Assembly: GCF_900130065.1 (NCBI RefSeq)
Contig: NZ_FQXV01000015.1
Span: 16,033 to 80,032 of the forward strand
Direction of reading: 5' to 3'
DNA length: 64,000 nucleotides
Source of the DNA: Sporobacter termitidis DSM 10068
Lineage (GTDB): Bacteria; Bacillota; Clostridia; Oscillospirales; Oscillospiraceae
Shown piece after piece: positions 24,340 through 33,746 of this stretch. Made by a program: the position numbers and the translations under genes. Each line of letters begins with the position of its first letter. Position 1 is the first letter of the stretch. The notes beneath the pieces are model-generated. The model had not been told where the DNA came from, did not search any database, and worked only from the letters and a program-made list of their open reading frames with translations.

Positions 24340-25134
24340 TCAGATGCCGAGCAGGCGCCGCGCGTTTTCACCGAGGATCAAAGCCTTTTCCCTGTCGCCC
24401 AGCGGGAGTGCCCGGAGGTGCTCCAGCTCGGTTTTCGCGTTGCTCCACGGGGAATCGGAGGCGAAGAGGACCTTGTCGGCCCCATGATTTTTAACGATCC
24501 GCAGAAATTGGTCCTGCGGGTAATACTCAAAGCCCATAGACGTGTCCAGATAGATATCCTTTCCCACAAGGTACCGTTCCACGTCGTCCCACTCGCCGTG
24601 GCCGCCGAAGTGGGCCGCGATAATGACGCCGCCCTTCATGGCGTCGACGATGTTGGCAAAGCGCTTGGGGCTCGATTTGAGCGGCCCCTTGTAGCCCGGA
24701 TCGAACCCGGCGTGGTGCAGGAGAATGAGCCCGCGGCTCAGGGCGTAATCGTAAATCCGGAGCATCTCCGGCGTGTCGATGATGAAGTCCTGATATTCGC
24801 AGTGGAATTTAAGCCCCTTGAGCCCCAGGCTGACCACAAAGTCAATGTCCCGCTTATAGTCGTCGGTATGCGGGTAGATGCCGCCGAAGGGGACGATTTT
24901 GTCCGAGCGGATGCTCGCGGCCCAGGTGTTCAGCGCGTAAAGCTGCTTTTGCTTTGTGATGACCGGCTGGACGACCGAGACGTCCACGCCGCTTGTGGCC
25001 ATGTGCGCCAGAAGACCGGAAACCGTGGCGTCCGTGACGGGCCTGAACGCCCCGTCGATATTTTCAACCAGAGCGCCGAGAGCGCGCTGGGCCAGCGCAT
25101 CGGGAAAGACGTGGGTATGAAAATCAATGAGCAT
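24340..25134 (-). CDS. Amidohydrolase-family (TIM-barrel) metal hydrolase
   Basis: 264 residues. HTH-V after strand 1 (FHTHVFPD, His5 and His7), KFHCEYQDF, a later AAHFGGHGEW and FASDSPW give the metal ligands and catalytic Asp of the amidohydrolase-2 (ACMSD/dihydroxybenzoate decarboxylase-like) group. Hydrolase or decarboxylase; substrate unknown. The gene overlaps the end of the DHHW gene by 11 bp and so belongs to the same minus-strand operon. Confidence 0.87.
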   Translation of the reverse strand: MLIDFHTHVFPDALAQRALGALVENIDGAFRPVTDATVSGLLAHMATSGVDVSVVQPVITKQKQLYALNTWAASIRSDKIVPFGGIYPHTDDYKRDIDFVVSLGLKGLKFHCEYQDFIIDTPEMLRIYDYALSRGLILLHHAGFDPGYKGPLKSSPKRFANIVDAMKGGVIIAAHFGGHGEWDDVERYLVGKDIYLDTSMGFEYYPQDQFLRIVKNHGADKVLFASDSPWSNAKTELEHLRALPLGDREKALILGENARRLLGI

Positions 25135-26344
25135 TATATTCTCCTCCGGGTATCGTTAGAACATTGCCGTTCCCGTCGGAGGACAGGAGCACGGAATAAT
25201 CGCGCAAAAGAATGACGACGTCCGGCTTGTAGTCCCGCACGTAGTCCGCCAGGGACCCGGCGGTATAAGACCGCAGGTCGAGGGAGCGCATTTCGTTGAA
25301 GCCGGTGTATAAAAGGGTTTCCACGGCGTTGGTGTAGCTGTCGCCGCAGATGAGGACATTGGGGAGGTCCGGGCGGTCTGTTTTGATGACGGTCTCGCCC
25401 ACGTCGCCGCCCATGTAGACGGTGTAGCTCACGGTGTCCCAGGTGTTCTGCGGCAGCGCGTAGACCTGGGGCGCCCCGTCCTTGCCGTCGTCGGTCCGCG
25501 TGAACGGGATGTCCTTTTTGAGAACGGCGATTTTGAGCTTTTCATCCGTGGGGAGCATATTGAAAATTTCGCGCCCCCGGGAGCCGATAAACGGGTTCTC
25601 CACGGTTTTGACGGTGATATCGTCAGGGGAGAGGATGGGCAGCGCCAGCCGGTCGTCCGTGTTGAGGCGCTCCATGATCGTCCTGTAGGTGGCGAACGCG
25701 CCGTCAAAGGTGTAGTGATGGTCGGTGGAGGAGAACATACCCGCCGGGCGGCCCATCGCGTCGAAGACGTCGCCCATGTCGATGAGCTTTAACCCGCGCG
25801 AGGACATGTCCGCCTTGAAGCTGGCGAGCGCCGCGGCCGTAAACGCCGCCTGGCTGTTCAGGTAGGCGGGATAATCGCCGCTGAAATACGCCGTCTGGCC
25901 CGGTACGGCCACATAGTAAAAGACGCCGCCGTTTTCCGCGACGATCTGATTGAACGTCTCCAGGCTGTCGGTCATTTTTTGCGAATCCTCGGCGATTTCT
26001 TCGAGGTCGACCGGCTTGTAGGCGTTGTAGCTGAGCAGCAGCCTGTCCGTGACGACGATGTTGTTGACGACGGGGCGCTTTATGACAAACAGGTCGAGAT
26101 ACGTGGCGGTTTTCAGCAGCGTCTCGCGGCCCGCCGCGTGGTCCTTGAGGTACGATTCCCAGCCGGAAAACCAGCTGCCGTTCCAAAGCGACTGGCGGCT
26201 TAAATCAGGGACGGCGGCCAGCGTCCTGTTTTCAAAATACGAGGCGTTGTCCTTCGGCTTGACGACGGTGACGGCCATGCCGATGAACAGAAAACCAAGA
26301 AAGCACAGCATAAAAAGGATATTCACGGTTTTTTGCAGCTTCAT
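25124..26344 (-). CDS. DHHW-family extracytoplasmic protein (AlgX/AlgJ-like)
   Basis: 406 residues with an N-terminal membrane anchor (about 8-28). The STDHHYTFDGAFATY motif (about residue 193) is the DHH(W) signature; ICGDSYTN near 335 is an SGNH-like nucleophile motif, as in AlgJ/AlgX acetyltransferases. It follows an MBOAT gene by 15 bp, and the pair is the standard system for O-acetylating a cell-surface polysaccharide: MBOAT carries the acyl group across the membrane and this protein places it on the polymer. Confidence 0.87.
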   Translation of the reverse strand: MKLQKTVNILFMLCFLGFLFIGMAVTVVKPKDNASYFENRTLAAVPDLSRQSLWNGSWFSGWESYLKDHAAGRETLLKTATYLDLFVIKRPVVNNIVVTDRLLLSYNAYKPVDLEEIAEDSQKMTDSLETFNQIVAENGGVFYYVAVPGQTAYFSGDYPAYLNSQAAFTAAALASFKADMSSRGLKLIDMGDVFDAMGRPAGMFSSTDHHYTFDGAFATYRTIMERLNTDDRLALPILSPDDITVKTVENPFIGSRGREIFNMLPTDEKLKIAVLKKDIPFTRTDDGKDGAPQVYALPQNTWDTVSYTVYMGGDVGETVIKTDRPDLPNVLICGDSYTNAVETLLYTGFNEMRSLDLRSYTAGSLADYVRDYKPDVVILLRDYSVLLSSDGNGNVLTIPGGEYNAH

Positions 26345-26359
26345 ACAGCAGTCCCTCCC

Positions 26360-27781
26360 TTAGAATCTGAAGTAAATAAACGGGTTAAACGAGCCGACGA
26401 CAAGCTTCAGATAGGAAAAGGCCAGCAGCACGAGCCCGAGGAGCCTGGGCCCCCATAAAAGCAGCTGCCGCGAGACCGGCGCCCGATGCTTTTCCAGAAA
26501 GCTCCGCAGGGTGTTTTTGACGGGCGTTACCGCGATGACAGAGACGATGAGCTCGGGCCAGTATTCCTTTAAAAGATACAGCGTCTGCCCATCCGCGGCG
26601 CCCGTCACGCCGAGGCCGAACATGGCGCCCAGGTACGACACCACCTGCGGGAGGCTCTCGGCCCGGAACAATACCCAGCTCAAAACAACGATCAGCATCG
26701 TATAGATATGGCGGAGGGCGGCGGGGGCCTTTGCCAAACGCTTTCCCCAGACGAATTTCTCGCCCAGCAGCAGGACGCAGAACCACAGGCCCCAGAAAAT
26801 GAAGTTCCACGCCGCCCCATGCCAGAAGCCCGTCAAAAACCAGACGATGACGATGTTGCGGATATTTTTGAGCCTTGAGCACCTGTTGCCGCCCAGCGGG
26901 ATATAGACGTAATCCCGAAACCAGGACGTCAGCGAAATGTGCCAGCGCTGCCAGAACTCCGTGACCGATTTGGCGATATACGGATAATTGAAGTTTTCCA
27001 GAAAGTGAAAGCCGAACATCCGCCCAAGGCCCAGCGCCATGTCGGAATAGGCTGAAAAATCAAAATAAATCTGCCCGGTGTACGCCAGCGCGCCCAGCCA
27101 GGAAAAGCTCGTGGACAGGGCCCCGGCCTCCGTGCCGAACGCCTTGTCGGCGATGATCCCCAGCGTGTTTGCCAGCAGCATCTTTTTGGCCAGGCCGAAG
27201 ACAAAGCGCATGGCGCCCTCGGAGAAGTCCGTCAGATTCTCGTGCCGCTGGCCCAGCTTGTCCGAAACTGTGGCGTAGCGGACGATCGGGCCGGCCACCA
27301 GCTGCGGAAACAGGGAGATATACAGCGCGATGCGCAGCGGGTTTTTCATCGGCTTGGCGGTGCCCCGGTACACGTCGATAATATAGCTCAGCCCGTGGAA
27401 CGTGAAAAACGAGATACCGATGGGCAGCGTGACGTCGGGGACGGGCAGGCCGGTGCCGAGCGCGTTGAGCGATTCGGCGAAAAACCTGGAGTACTTGAAC
27501 CAGCCCAGAAGGCCCAGGCCGAGGACGACGGCCGCCACGAGAAAAAACCGCCGTGTTTTATCGCTGTGCCCCTCGGCGACAAAAAGCCCGCAGACATAGT
27601 TGATGGCAATGGACACGAGCATCAGTATCAGGAACCTCGGCCCGCCGTAGGCGTAAAAGAAAAGGCTGAAGCCAAGGAGCACGAAGTTCCGGACCTCGCG
27701 ATACCGGCGCGGCACGATATAGTAGACGATCAGGAGGGCGGGCAGAAAGAAAAACAGAAAGCCGATACTCGAAAAAACCAT
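26360..27781 (-). CDS. MBOAT-family O-acyltransferase (AlgI-like)
   Basis: 473 residues with about ten or eleven membrane helices. Conserved MBOAT features: FHGLSYIIDVYRG, LVAGPIVRY, the WQRWHISLTSWFRDYVYIPLGG block and the invariant His in TGFWHGAAWNFI. ATG 27781 behind GGAGAAAAAT is preferred to the TTG four codons earlier. Supplies acyl groups for surface polysaccharide modification with the DHHW partner downstream. Confidence 0.93.
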   Translation of the reverse strand: MVFSSIGFLFFFLPALLIVYYIVPRRYREVRNFVLLGFSLFFYAYGGPRFLILMLVSIAINYVCGLFVAEGHSDKTRRFFLVAAVVLGLGLLGWFKYSRFFAESLNALGTGLPVPDVTLPIGISFFTFHGLSYIIDVYRGTAKPMKNPLRIALYISLFPQLVAGPIVRYATVSDKLGQRHENLTDFSEGAMRFVFGLAKKMLLANTLGIIADKAFGTEAGALSTSFSWLGALAYTGQIYFDFSAYSDMALGLGRMFGFHFLENFNYPYIAKSVTEFWQRWHISLTSWFRDYVYIPLGGNRCSRLKNIRNIVIVWFLTGFWHGAAWNFIFWGLWFCVLLLGEKFVWGKRLAKAPAALRHIYTMLIVVLSWVLFRAESLPQVVSYLGAMFGLGVTGAADGQTLYLLKEYWPELIVSVIAVTPVKNTLRSFLEKHRAPVSRQLLLWGPRLLGLVLLAFSYLKLVVGSFNPFIYFRF

Positions 27782-27936
27782 ATTTTTCTCCAATGAAGTA
27801 GTTAAAAGGCATGTCCGCTAATCCTTGAGTATAAGCGCTCCCTCAAAATATGTCAATCCGCGTCGAACCGTTCGCTCTCAATAAAAAATCATAACGAACG
27901 ATAGATAAGTTTAATGTATAACTACAAAAAATCCAC

Positions 27937-29583
27937 TTACGGCAAGGGTTCTCCGAGCTCCAGATAGCCGTACCCGCCCTCCTCCCAGGTATAGCCGAGA
28001 TATGTGCCGTCCGGCTCGTACAGCGCGTACGTCTCCGCAGCGGCCGGCACGGCCAGGACCTGGGTCATCGTCTCATCGCCGTCGTAGAGGTAGAGCACGT
28101 CGAAATTCGACAGGCGTCTGGACGCGCAGTTCCAGGGGAAGTACATCGGGTTTTCCGGCAGCGGCGCCACGTCCGGGATATTCGGGCCGGCCAGCCACTC
28201 CAGCGCGCCGTGGAGCGCCCAGTCGCTCTCCGTTACCCCGTGGATATGCTCGTGGTAATAGTAGTTCTGATCGTCCAGATAGCTCGGCTCCAGGTGCAGG
28301 ATGCCGACGTTCAGGTCCCTGTGCAGGTTTCCGTCCTTTTTCAGCGTGCCTGTCAGGACGGCGGCGACCTCCTGATCCTTCTGCGTCGTCGCCTTATAAT
28401 CGTGCACCTCGCTGACGGCGGCCACGGAGAAAATGACCGCCAGGGCCGCCGCCACGCCCGCCACAGCCGTCCCCGCACTTTTGAGCCGCGAGAAAATAAG
28501 CCTGCACGCGATATCCGCCATGAGCGCGATGCCGCAATAGGAGGCCACCGTACCGCGCAGGGACAGCCAGCTGTTTGAGATAAAAAAGAATATGGCGAGC
28601 GGCGCGGCGGCCAGGAGAAGGCCGGCAATAAGTCCCTTGCCGGGCGCTTTCAGCGGTCCTTCGCCGTGCCTCGTGCTGAAAAACAGGAGCGCTGCCAGAA
28701 CGGCAATGTCGATAATGTAGAAGATATTCCTGCCCCCAGCGAGTATTTGCGCACCGCGATAAAAGCCCTTGACAGTCGTATAGAAGCCGCCGGCCGCAAA
28801 AGCGTCCGCCACCTGCCTGAGGACGCCGGGCAGATAGGTTTTCCAATAATACACGCTCGTCGGCGGGACCAGCGATATCCGCGCGGCGTAGACCTCGCTG
28901 GCCGGCAGCAGGCCCATGAGCAGCGCGTAGACCCCGGCGCTCACAAAGGAAAAGAGCCCCCAGAGCGGGCGGTGCCCCGGCGCATGGCGGTGCAGAAAAG
29001 CCACGATCAGCACCGACGCGACAGAAAATATCAGTATCTGCTCATAGAAGCCGCATGCCACCAGCTGCAGGAGCATGTACAGGACAAGCGTGTATTTCTT
29101 CCCGCCGGCGCACCATTTTTCAAACCACAGCAGCGCGGCGGCGGCAAAAAACAGGCCGACGACGATCCGCGTGGCGGCGGACATCCAGTAGACGCCCTCC
29201 AAGCCCAGCGGTAAAAGCGCATATACCACGAGAAAAACATTCCCAACGCCAAAATGCCGCGCCCAGACCCACCGGAGCATCAGCGCGGAGGCGGCATACA
29301 GCGCCGACATCAGCAGAACGCCCAAAAGCATGTTGTCAAAAAACAGGGACCAAAAGTATACGTCCAGGATGCCGGCCACAGGCCTGTCGGCCAGCATACC
29401 GGCGCGCAGCAGGTCGGAGAGTGAATCGAGCCCGCCGACGGTCAGGTTGTGGAACTGAATATAATCGTCCAGCTGATAAAAATAGCGAAAACCGTCACAG
29501 CAGTACCTGATAAAAATGAGGGCGAAGACAACGCAGAAAAGCGCCAGATAGCTTTCGGCATATCTGGCCCTGATTCTTTCCAT
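27937..29583 (-). CDS. Large polytopic membrane protein, possibly GT-C glycosyltransferase-like
   Basis: 548 residues, about ten to eleven hydrophobic helices, then a soluble C-terminal domain (about 400-548). QLDDYIQFHN after the first helix resembles the acidic extracellular loop of GT-C or GtrII-type glycosyltransferases. No clear family match from the sequence. ATG 29583 is chosen over a TTG two codons upstream. It precedes the MBOAT/DHHW genes on the same strand, so a role in surface polysaccharide is plausible but inferred. Confidence 0.65.
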   Translation of the reverse strand: MERIRARYAESYLALFCVVFALIFIRYCCDGFRYFYQLDDYIQFHNLTVGGLDSLSDLLRAGMLADRPVAGILDVYFWSLFFDNMLLGVLLMSALYAASALMLRWVWARHFGVGNVFLVVYALLPLGLEGVYWMSAATRIVVGLFFAAAALLWFEKWCAGGKKYTLVLYMLLQLVACGFYEQILIFSVASVLIVAFLHRHAPGHRPLWGLFSFVSAGVYALLMGLLPASEVYAARISLVPPTSVYYWKTYLPGVLRQVADAFAAGGFYTTVKGFYRGAQILAGGRNIFYIIDIAVLAALLFFSTRHGEGPLKAPGKGLIAGLLLAAAPLAIFFFISNSWLSLRGTVASYCGIALMADIACRLIFSRLKSAGTAVAGVAAALAVIFSVAAVSEVHDYKATTQKDQEVAAVLTGTLKKDGNLHRDLNVGILHLEPSYLDDQNYYYHEHIHGVTESDWALHGALEWLAGPNIPDVAPLPENPMYFPWNCASRRLSNFDVLYLYDGDETMTQVLAVPAAAETYALYEPDGTYLGYTWEEGGYGYLELGEPLP

Positions 29584-29728
29584 AAGCAAAACTCACACCC
29601 GTTCGTCCGGCGGCAGCTTTAAGCCGCCTGGCCGCCAACACTGTCGATCGAGACGATCACGTATGAGATTCTGCCCTGATTGTACGAGGCGTAAAAGCAA
29701 ACGGGACAACATTTCCGCACAGCCGCCG

Positions 29729-30310
29729 TCAAGTAAAGTGTGATTTCGCGCCGCTCCAGAACGATTCCCAGATGCTTTCGGCCGTGTTGACGTCATAGCC
29801 GGAGACCAGCATCCAGTCGAGATAGCCCTGAATGAATATGGTATACGACAGGAAGAAAGCGTCAAGCCTCTCCTCGTTTAAGAATTTCGGATAGCGCGCG
29901 CGCAGAATCCGGCCGAGCTCCGTCATCAGCACTCTGTCGAATTTCCATCCGCTGTTTTCAAGTATATCTTTGAATTCGTCGTTTATGTCCAGGAGATACG
30001 TCCTTTTCCACAGCAGCAGCCTGTCGCGGCGGGAAAGAAAAACCATAAGCCGCATAAAAACAAATTTCAGCAGCATATCGGTCGGCTTTTCCCGGTATTC
30101 GGTCAGGATCAGGCTGATTTCATTGTTGAGCTGTGCGGCCTGGTCCTTGAGCACATTGAGGACGATTTCATTTTTGCTTTTAAAGTGTGAATAGAGGGAT
30201 TGCTTTTTCAGGCCGAGGGCATCGGCGATGTTCTCCATTGACGTCTCGTGAAATCCCTTACTGGCAAATAAACGAAAAGCGATATTCAAAATATCCCTCT
30301 TTGTTACCAT
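29729..30310 (-). CDS. TetR/AcrR family transcriptional regulator
   Basis: 193 residues starting MVTKRDILNIAFRLF at ATG 30310 behind AAAAGGAGG; a start 36 bp upstream has no ribosome site. Helix-turn-helix at about 25-46 (MENIADALGLKKQSLYSHFK then SKNEIV). The 145-bp gap to the large membrane protein gene holds a small hairpin (GGCGGC/GCCGCC). Target unknown; the downstream membrane gene and the divergent chemotaxis genes are candidates. Confidence 0.9.
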   Translation of the reverse strand: MVTKRDILNIAFRLFASKGFHETSMENIADALGLKKQSLYSHFKSKNEIVLNVLKDQAAQLNNEISLILTEYREKPTDMLLKFVFMRLMVFLSRRDRLLLWKRTYLLDINDEFKDILENSGWKFDRVLMTELGRILRARYPKFLNEERLDAFFLSYTIFIQGYLDWMLVSGYDVNTAESIWESFWSGAKSHFT

Positions 30311-30533
30311 TTTGCCTCCTTTTCGCGGAAAAGCATCATTTGGCAAAGCGCTTGGCTAAAATGTGCAATAAACTATTTTATTATAAATAATCTTCATATT
30401 CAATGCCATAATTTGATCTGTTTTATTATAAATTTGCAAAATACCCAAAAAAATATTAATTAATCGGAAAAATATCGCGAAATAGAAAGTGAGTACGAAC
30501 GGTCGTCAGTATTTTATAAAGGAGTGTGAGATA
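30311..30533. other. AT-rich divergent intergenic region
   Basis: About 220 bp between a TetR gene and cheW, clearly AT-richer than its surroundings. It must hold divergent promoters, but no clear -35/-10 pair or flagellar sigma-D box could be fixed by eye. Confidence 0.4.
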
Positions 30534-31022
30534 TTGGATATCACGGAAAATCAGAGCGAAATGGCAGAAGAAGTACAAGGAGGGAGGCTGCTGACTTTTT
30601 TTATCGGCGACGTTACATACGGCATCGACATGCATCATATTACCGAGATCGTCGGCCTGCAGGCGGTGACGGAGGTACCGGACATGCCCGTTTTTATGAA
30701 GGGCATTATCAACCTGCGCGGCAAGATCATTCCGGTCATGGACATCCGGCTCAGGTTCGGCATTGAAGAGCGGGCATACAATGACAGGACGTGCTTTATT
30801 GTTATCGATATCTCGGGTACACCGGTCGGCCTCATTGTGGACAGCGTCTCTGAGGTTATGGCTGTTCCGCCTGGGGAGATCGCCGCTGTCCCGCCGGCAG
30901 GCGCGGGAAAAAGCAACAGATATGTAAAAAGCATCGGAAAAACAGGCAGCGGCGTCGTGCTCATTCTGGACTGCGAAAGGCTGTTCGCGGAAGACGAACT
31001 GCTGCGGCTGGCAAATTTGTAG
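30534..31022 (+). CDS. cheW: CheW-type chemotaxis coupling protein
   Basis: 162 residues, a single CheW domain (about 15-155) linking receptors to CheA kinase. Typical features are LLTFFIGDVTYGIDMHHITEIVG, FMKGIINLRGKIIPVMDIRLRFG and LIVDSVSEVMAVP. The start is TTG 30534, 9 nt after AAAGGAG; a GTG 45 bp upstream has no such site. It is followed 28 bp later by a chemoreceptor gene, with no cheA, cheY or cheB nearby. Confidence 0.92.
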   Translation: MDITENQSEMAEEVQGGRLLTFFIGDVTYGIDMHHITEIVGLQAVTEVPDMPVFMKGIINLRGKIIPVMDIRLRFGIEERAYNDRTCFIVIDISGTPVGLIVDSVSEVMAVPPGEIAAVPPAGAGKSNRYVKSIGKTGSGVVLILDCERLFAEDELLRLANL

Positions 31023-31050
31023 TGCAATGAAATATAGTGGGGTATGAGTT

Positions 31051-32850
31051 ATGAGTTGGTTCAAAAATTTAAAAATATCAAAAAAGCTGATTACTGGTTT
31101 TTTGGTCGTAGCAATTATTGCGGCCATCGTTGGCAGCATCGGCATTATCAACATACTGTCAATAAAAAATGAAGACAGCGCGATGTATTCGGAAGAAGCC
31201 TTGGGGCTACAATATTCCGGCGCTACCGCCGTTAATTTCATGCAGCTGAGATACTTCATACTAAAGGCGTCGACTATTGGCAATTCCAGCAGCGATGAAC
31301 AGGATGTCATTACGAATATTCAGGCGTACGAAAAAGAGACCGGCGACAGTTTTAATAAATTTAAAACCGATATTTCTTTTGGCAATAATGATGTAAATGC
31401 CTTATTGCAGGAAATCAGTACAAACTGGGACGGCTATCAAAAGAATATTGAGCAAGTTATTCAGTACATCAATGCCGACCAGAATCAAAAAGCAACTGAA
31501 TTAATAAATTCCGCGATGGCACCGATCGGCACGGCCTTAAGGGACGACTATCTGAAGCTGATGCAGCTCGTCGCGGATGAGGCATCCGCAAAAGCGGACA
31601 ACAATGCGCTGCTGGCACAGAACTCGATTATCATTATGATTATCGTCGTTGTCGCGGCCGTCGCAATTGCCGTTCTACTGGGTATATATATTGCAAATAT
31701 AATTGGTAAGCCGGTACAAAAGATGGCGGCGCTGGGGAACCTGCTGTCCAAGGGAGATATTGAAATCGACACTGTTCTCGAGAGCAAAGACTATCTGCTG
31801 AAACAACGGAAGGATGAAGTTGGCGCGCTGGCCCTGGCGTTTCACGAGCTGATCGCCGCGACGAGACAGCAGGTCGACGCGATACAGAAGCTTTCCGACG
31901 GCGACCTGACGATCCAGTTCACGCTGGCGTCCGACAAGGATGTGCTCGGAAAAGGGCTCATTGCGCTGACGGAAAACCTGAACGGCCTCATTGGCTCGAT
32001 CATGACGGCGTCCGACCAGGTGACATCCGGGGCCGGGATGGTGTCGCACTCCAGCATGTCCCTGTCTCAGGGCGCCACGGAACAGGCCAGCTCCGTCGAG
32101 GAGCTGACGGCGTCTCTGGACGAAATTGCCACGCAGACGGGTATGAACGCGCAGAACGCCACCAAGGCCAGCGGCCTGGCCCGTGAGGCCCACGAAAACG
32201 CCTCGGCCGGCAACGCGGAGATGGGGGAGATGCTCAAGGCGATGGGGGAGATCAGCGCGTCCTCCGCCAGCATCAATAAAATCATCAAGGTCATCGACGA
32301 TATCGCGTTCCAGACGAATATTCTGGCCCTGAACGCCGCCGTCGAGGCCGCCCGCGCCGGCCAGCACGGCAAGGGCTTTGCCGTCGTGGCCGAGGAGGTC
32401 AGGACCCTCGCGGCACGGTCCGCCGACGCCGCAAGAGAGACGACGGACCTCATCGAGGACTCCATCAAAAAGGTAGAGGCGGGCACGAAGATCGCCAACG
32501 AGACAGCCGGCGCTCTCAAGCAGATCGTGGAGCAGGTGGACAAGGCGGCGGATCTCGTCCATTCCATTGCCACAGCCTCCACCGAGCAGGCTGCGGGCGT
32601 CGAGCAGATCAATCAGGGCATCGCGCAGGTTTCGCAGGTGGTGCAGACGAACGCCGCCACGGCGGAGGAAAGCGCGGCCGCCAGCGAGGAGCTCTCCGCG
32701 CAGGCGGAGCGGCTGAGGGAAACTATCAGCATTTTCAAAATAAAAGACGCCGCCGACAGCATCCGCGCGGCGGCGCCTCAAAACCTGGCAAGGCCGGCCC
32801 TTGGCCGGCCCCAGATTGCCCTGACCGGCAGCGGCATGGGCAAATACTGA
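31051..32850 (+). CDS. Methyl-accepting chemotaxis protein
   Basis: 599 residues: helix 1 (about 12-33), extracellular four-helix-bundle-like sensor (34-190), helix 2 (191-213), HAMP (214-290) and a cytoplasmic signalling domain whose tip is DDIAFQTNILALNAAVEAAR (about 411-430), followed by GFAVVAEEVRTLAARS. No CheR-docking pentapeptide at the C-terminus. The region coding for sensor and helices (31051-31700) is visibly more AT-rich than the signalling part, suggesting domain shuffling. Acts with the adjacent CheW. Confidence 0.92.
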   Translation: MSWFKNLKISKKLITGFLVVAIIAAIVGSIGIINILSIKNEDSAMYSEEALGLQYSGATAVNFMQLRYFILKASTIGNSSSDEQDVITNIQAYEKETGDSFNKFKTDISFGNNDVNALLQEISTNWDGYQKNIEQVIQYINADQNQKATELINSAMAPIGTALRDDYLKLMQLVADEASAKADNNALLAQNSIIIMIIVVVAAVAIAVLLGIYIANIIGKPVQKMAALGNLLSKGDIEIDTVLESKDYLLKQRKDEVGALALAFHELIAATRQQVDAIQKLSDGDLTIQFTLASDKDVLGKGLIALTENLNGLIGSIMTASDQVTSGAGMVSHSSMSLSQGATEQASSVEELTASLDEIATQTGMNAQNATKASGLAREAHENASAGNAEMGEMLKAMGEISASSASINKIIKVIDDIAFQTNILALNAAVEAARAGQHGKGFAVVAEEVRTLAARSADAARETTDLIEDSIKKVEAGTKIANETAGALKQIVEQVDKAADLVHSIATASTEQAAGVEQINQGIAQVSQVVQTNAATAEESAAASEELSAQAERLRETISIFKIKDAADSIRAAAPQNLARPALGRPQIALTGSGMGKY

Positions 32851-32876
32851 GCACGGTAACCGGCGCCATACATACC

Positions 32877-32911
32877 CTTCGGGGCGGCAGAAAGCCGCCC
32901 CGAAGCTTTAT
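32877..32911 (+). terminator. Intrinsic terminator after the chemoreceptor gene
   Basis: 12-bp stem CTTCGGGGCGGC/GCCGCCCCGAAG (32877-32905) with AGAAA loop and a short T-rich tail. Confidence 0.8.
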
Positions 32912-33108
32912 CTTGCCCTCCCGGCAGTGCAAAAAAATATTCCTGAAGTCACTGCAATTATGTAAAAAAATGCCGATAAATCAATAATAGAAAAGTAATA
33001 GGAAAGGACTGGTCCGGTGTGTTCGCCGGATGCTGGCCGCGTATGCCGTAAATGCAAACGGAAAATATTTATGTTAACAAAAACTGAAGGGAAAGGTGTG
33101 GAGGTGGC

Positions 33109-33192
33109 TTGAGGATCATCGGGAGTGCATCGCAGAAAAGCGGTATCCGCCAGTCGGATATCCCGGTAAAATCGATTTTAACAAACGTTTAA
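33109..33192 (+). CDS. Possible 27-residue small protein
   Basis: A TTG codon at 33109 stands right after a strong GGAGGTGG Shine-Dalgarno site and opens a 27-codon frame (MRIIGSASQKSGIRQSDIPV then KSILTNV). The ribosome site is the main evidence. It could be a leader peptide, a small protein or the remnant of a longer gene. It sits in the otherwise empty 528-bp gap after the chemoreceptor gene, where AACGTTTAA also occurs twice as a direct repeat (around 33185 and 33206). Confidence 0.3.
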   Translation: MRIIGSASQKSGIRQSDIPVKSILTNV

Positions 33193-33252
33193 GAAGCCGA
33201 CTAACGAACGTTTAAATTTATAAATTGGGATAATGTGACATTTATTTTATAA

Positions 33253-33309
33253 AGCGTTAGAGGGCTCGCGCCGGCGGTAATACGCCGCGAGCCCCCTAAC
33301 GCTATTTTT
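33253..33309. terminator. Long hairpin in the intergenic region
   Basis: AGCGTTAG...GGGCTCGC (33253-33269) pairs with GCGAGCCC...CTAACGCT (33287-33303) around an inner GGCG/CGCC. ATTTTTA follows on the plus strand. May end transcripts from either side. Confidence 0.6.
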
Positions 33310-33378
33310 ATGAGTATTTGCAACAGTTTGCCGGAAAGCAGAATACAGCACGAAAACAAGCGCCGTTTCCCTGTTCCG

Positions 33379-33570
33379 TCATGGCTTGATAAGATAAACA
33401 AGGAAAGCAGCGATCAGCCAGGCGACAAGGCCGAAGGTCAGCGCTAAAATAAAGCTGAACCGCCCGAGACAGAAATAGAATACCAGAAGAAACGCCAGCG
33501 TGGCCGGAAGGGAGATCACACTGGACAGCACGGCGTCTTTTGAAATCTTTATGTCGACAGAGCTGGCCAT
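33379..33570 (-). CDS. Small two-helix membrane protein
   Basis: 63 residues (MASSVDIKISKDAVLSSVIS...). Two hydrophobic helices, about 19-36 and 39-59, ending in LIKP. No family recognised and only a weak ribosome site (CCAGG), so coding status is moderately likely. Followed on the minus strand by the hairpin at 33253-33303. Confidence 0.5.
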   Translation of the reverse strand: MASSVDIKISKDAVLSSVISLPATLAFLLVFYFCLGRFSFILALTFGLVAWLIAAFLVYLIKP

Positions 33571-33746
33571 GAACGAGTAAACCTGGCCGCATTTTATTCA
33601 CCGCAAATCTTACGCACATTATATGCCCTGCGGGCTTGTCGCACAAGCGCCGTTAAAGCAAAGTTTAAACATAGGTGAAAGCAGTCAGAATTAAAACAGG
33701 ATCATGCGGTTCAAAACCGCGCAGAGGAATTGTGCAGGTGATTTGA

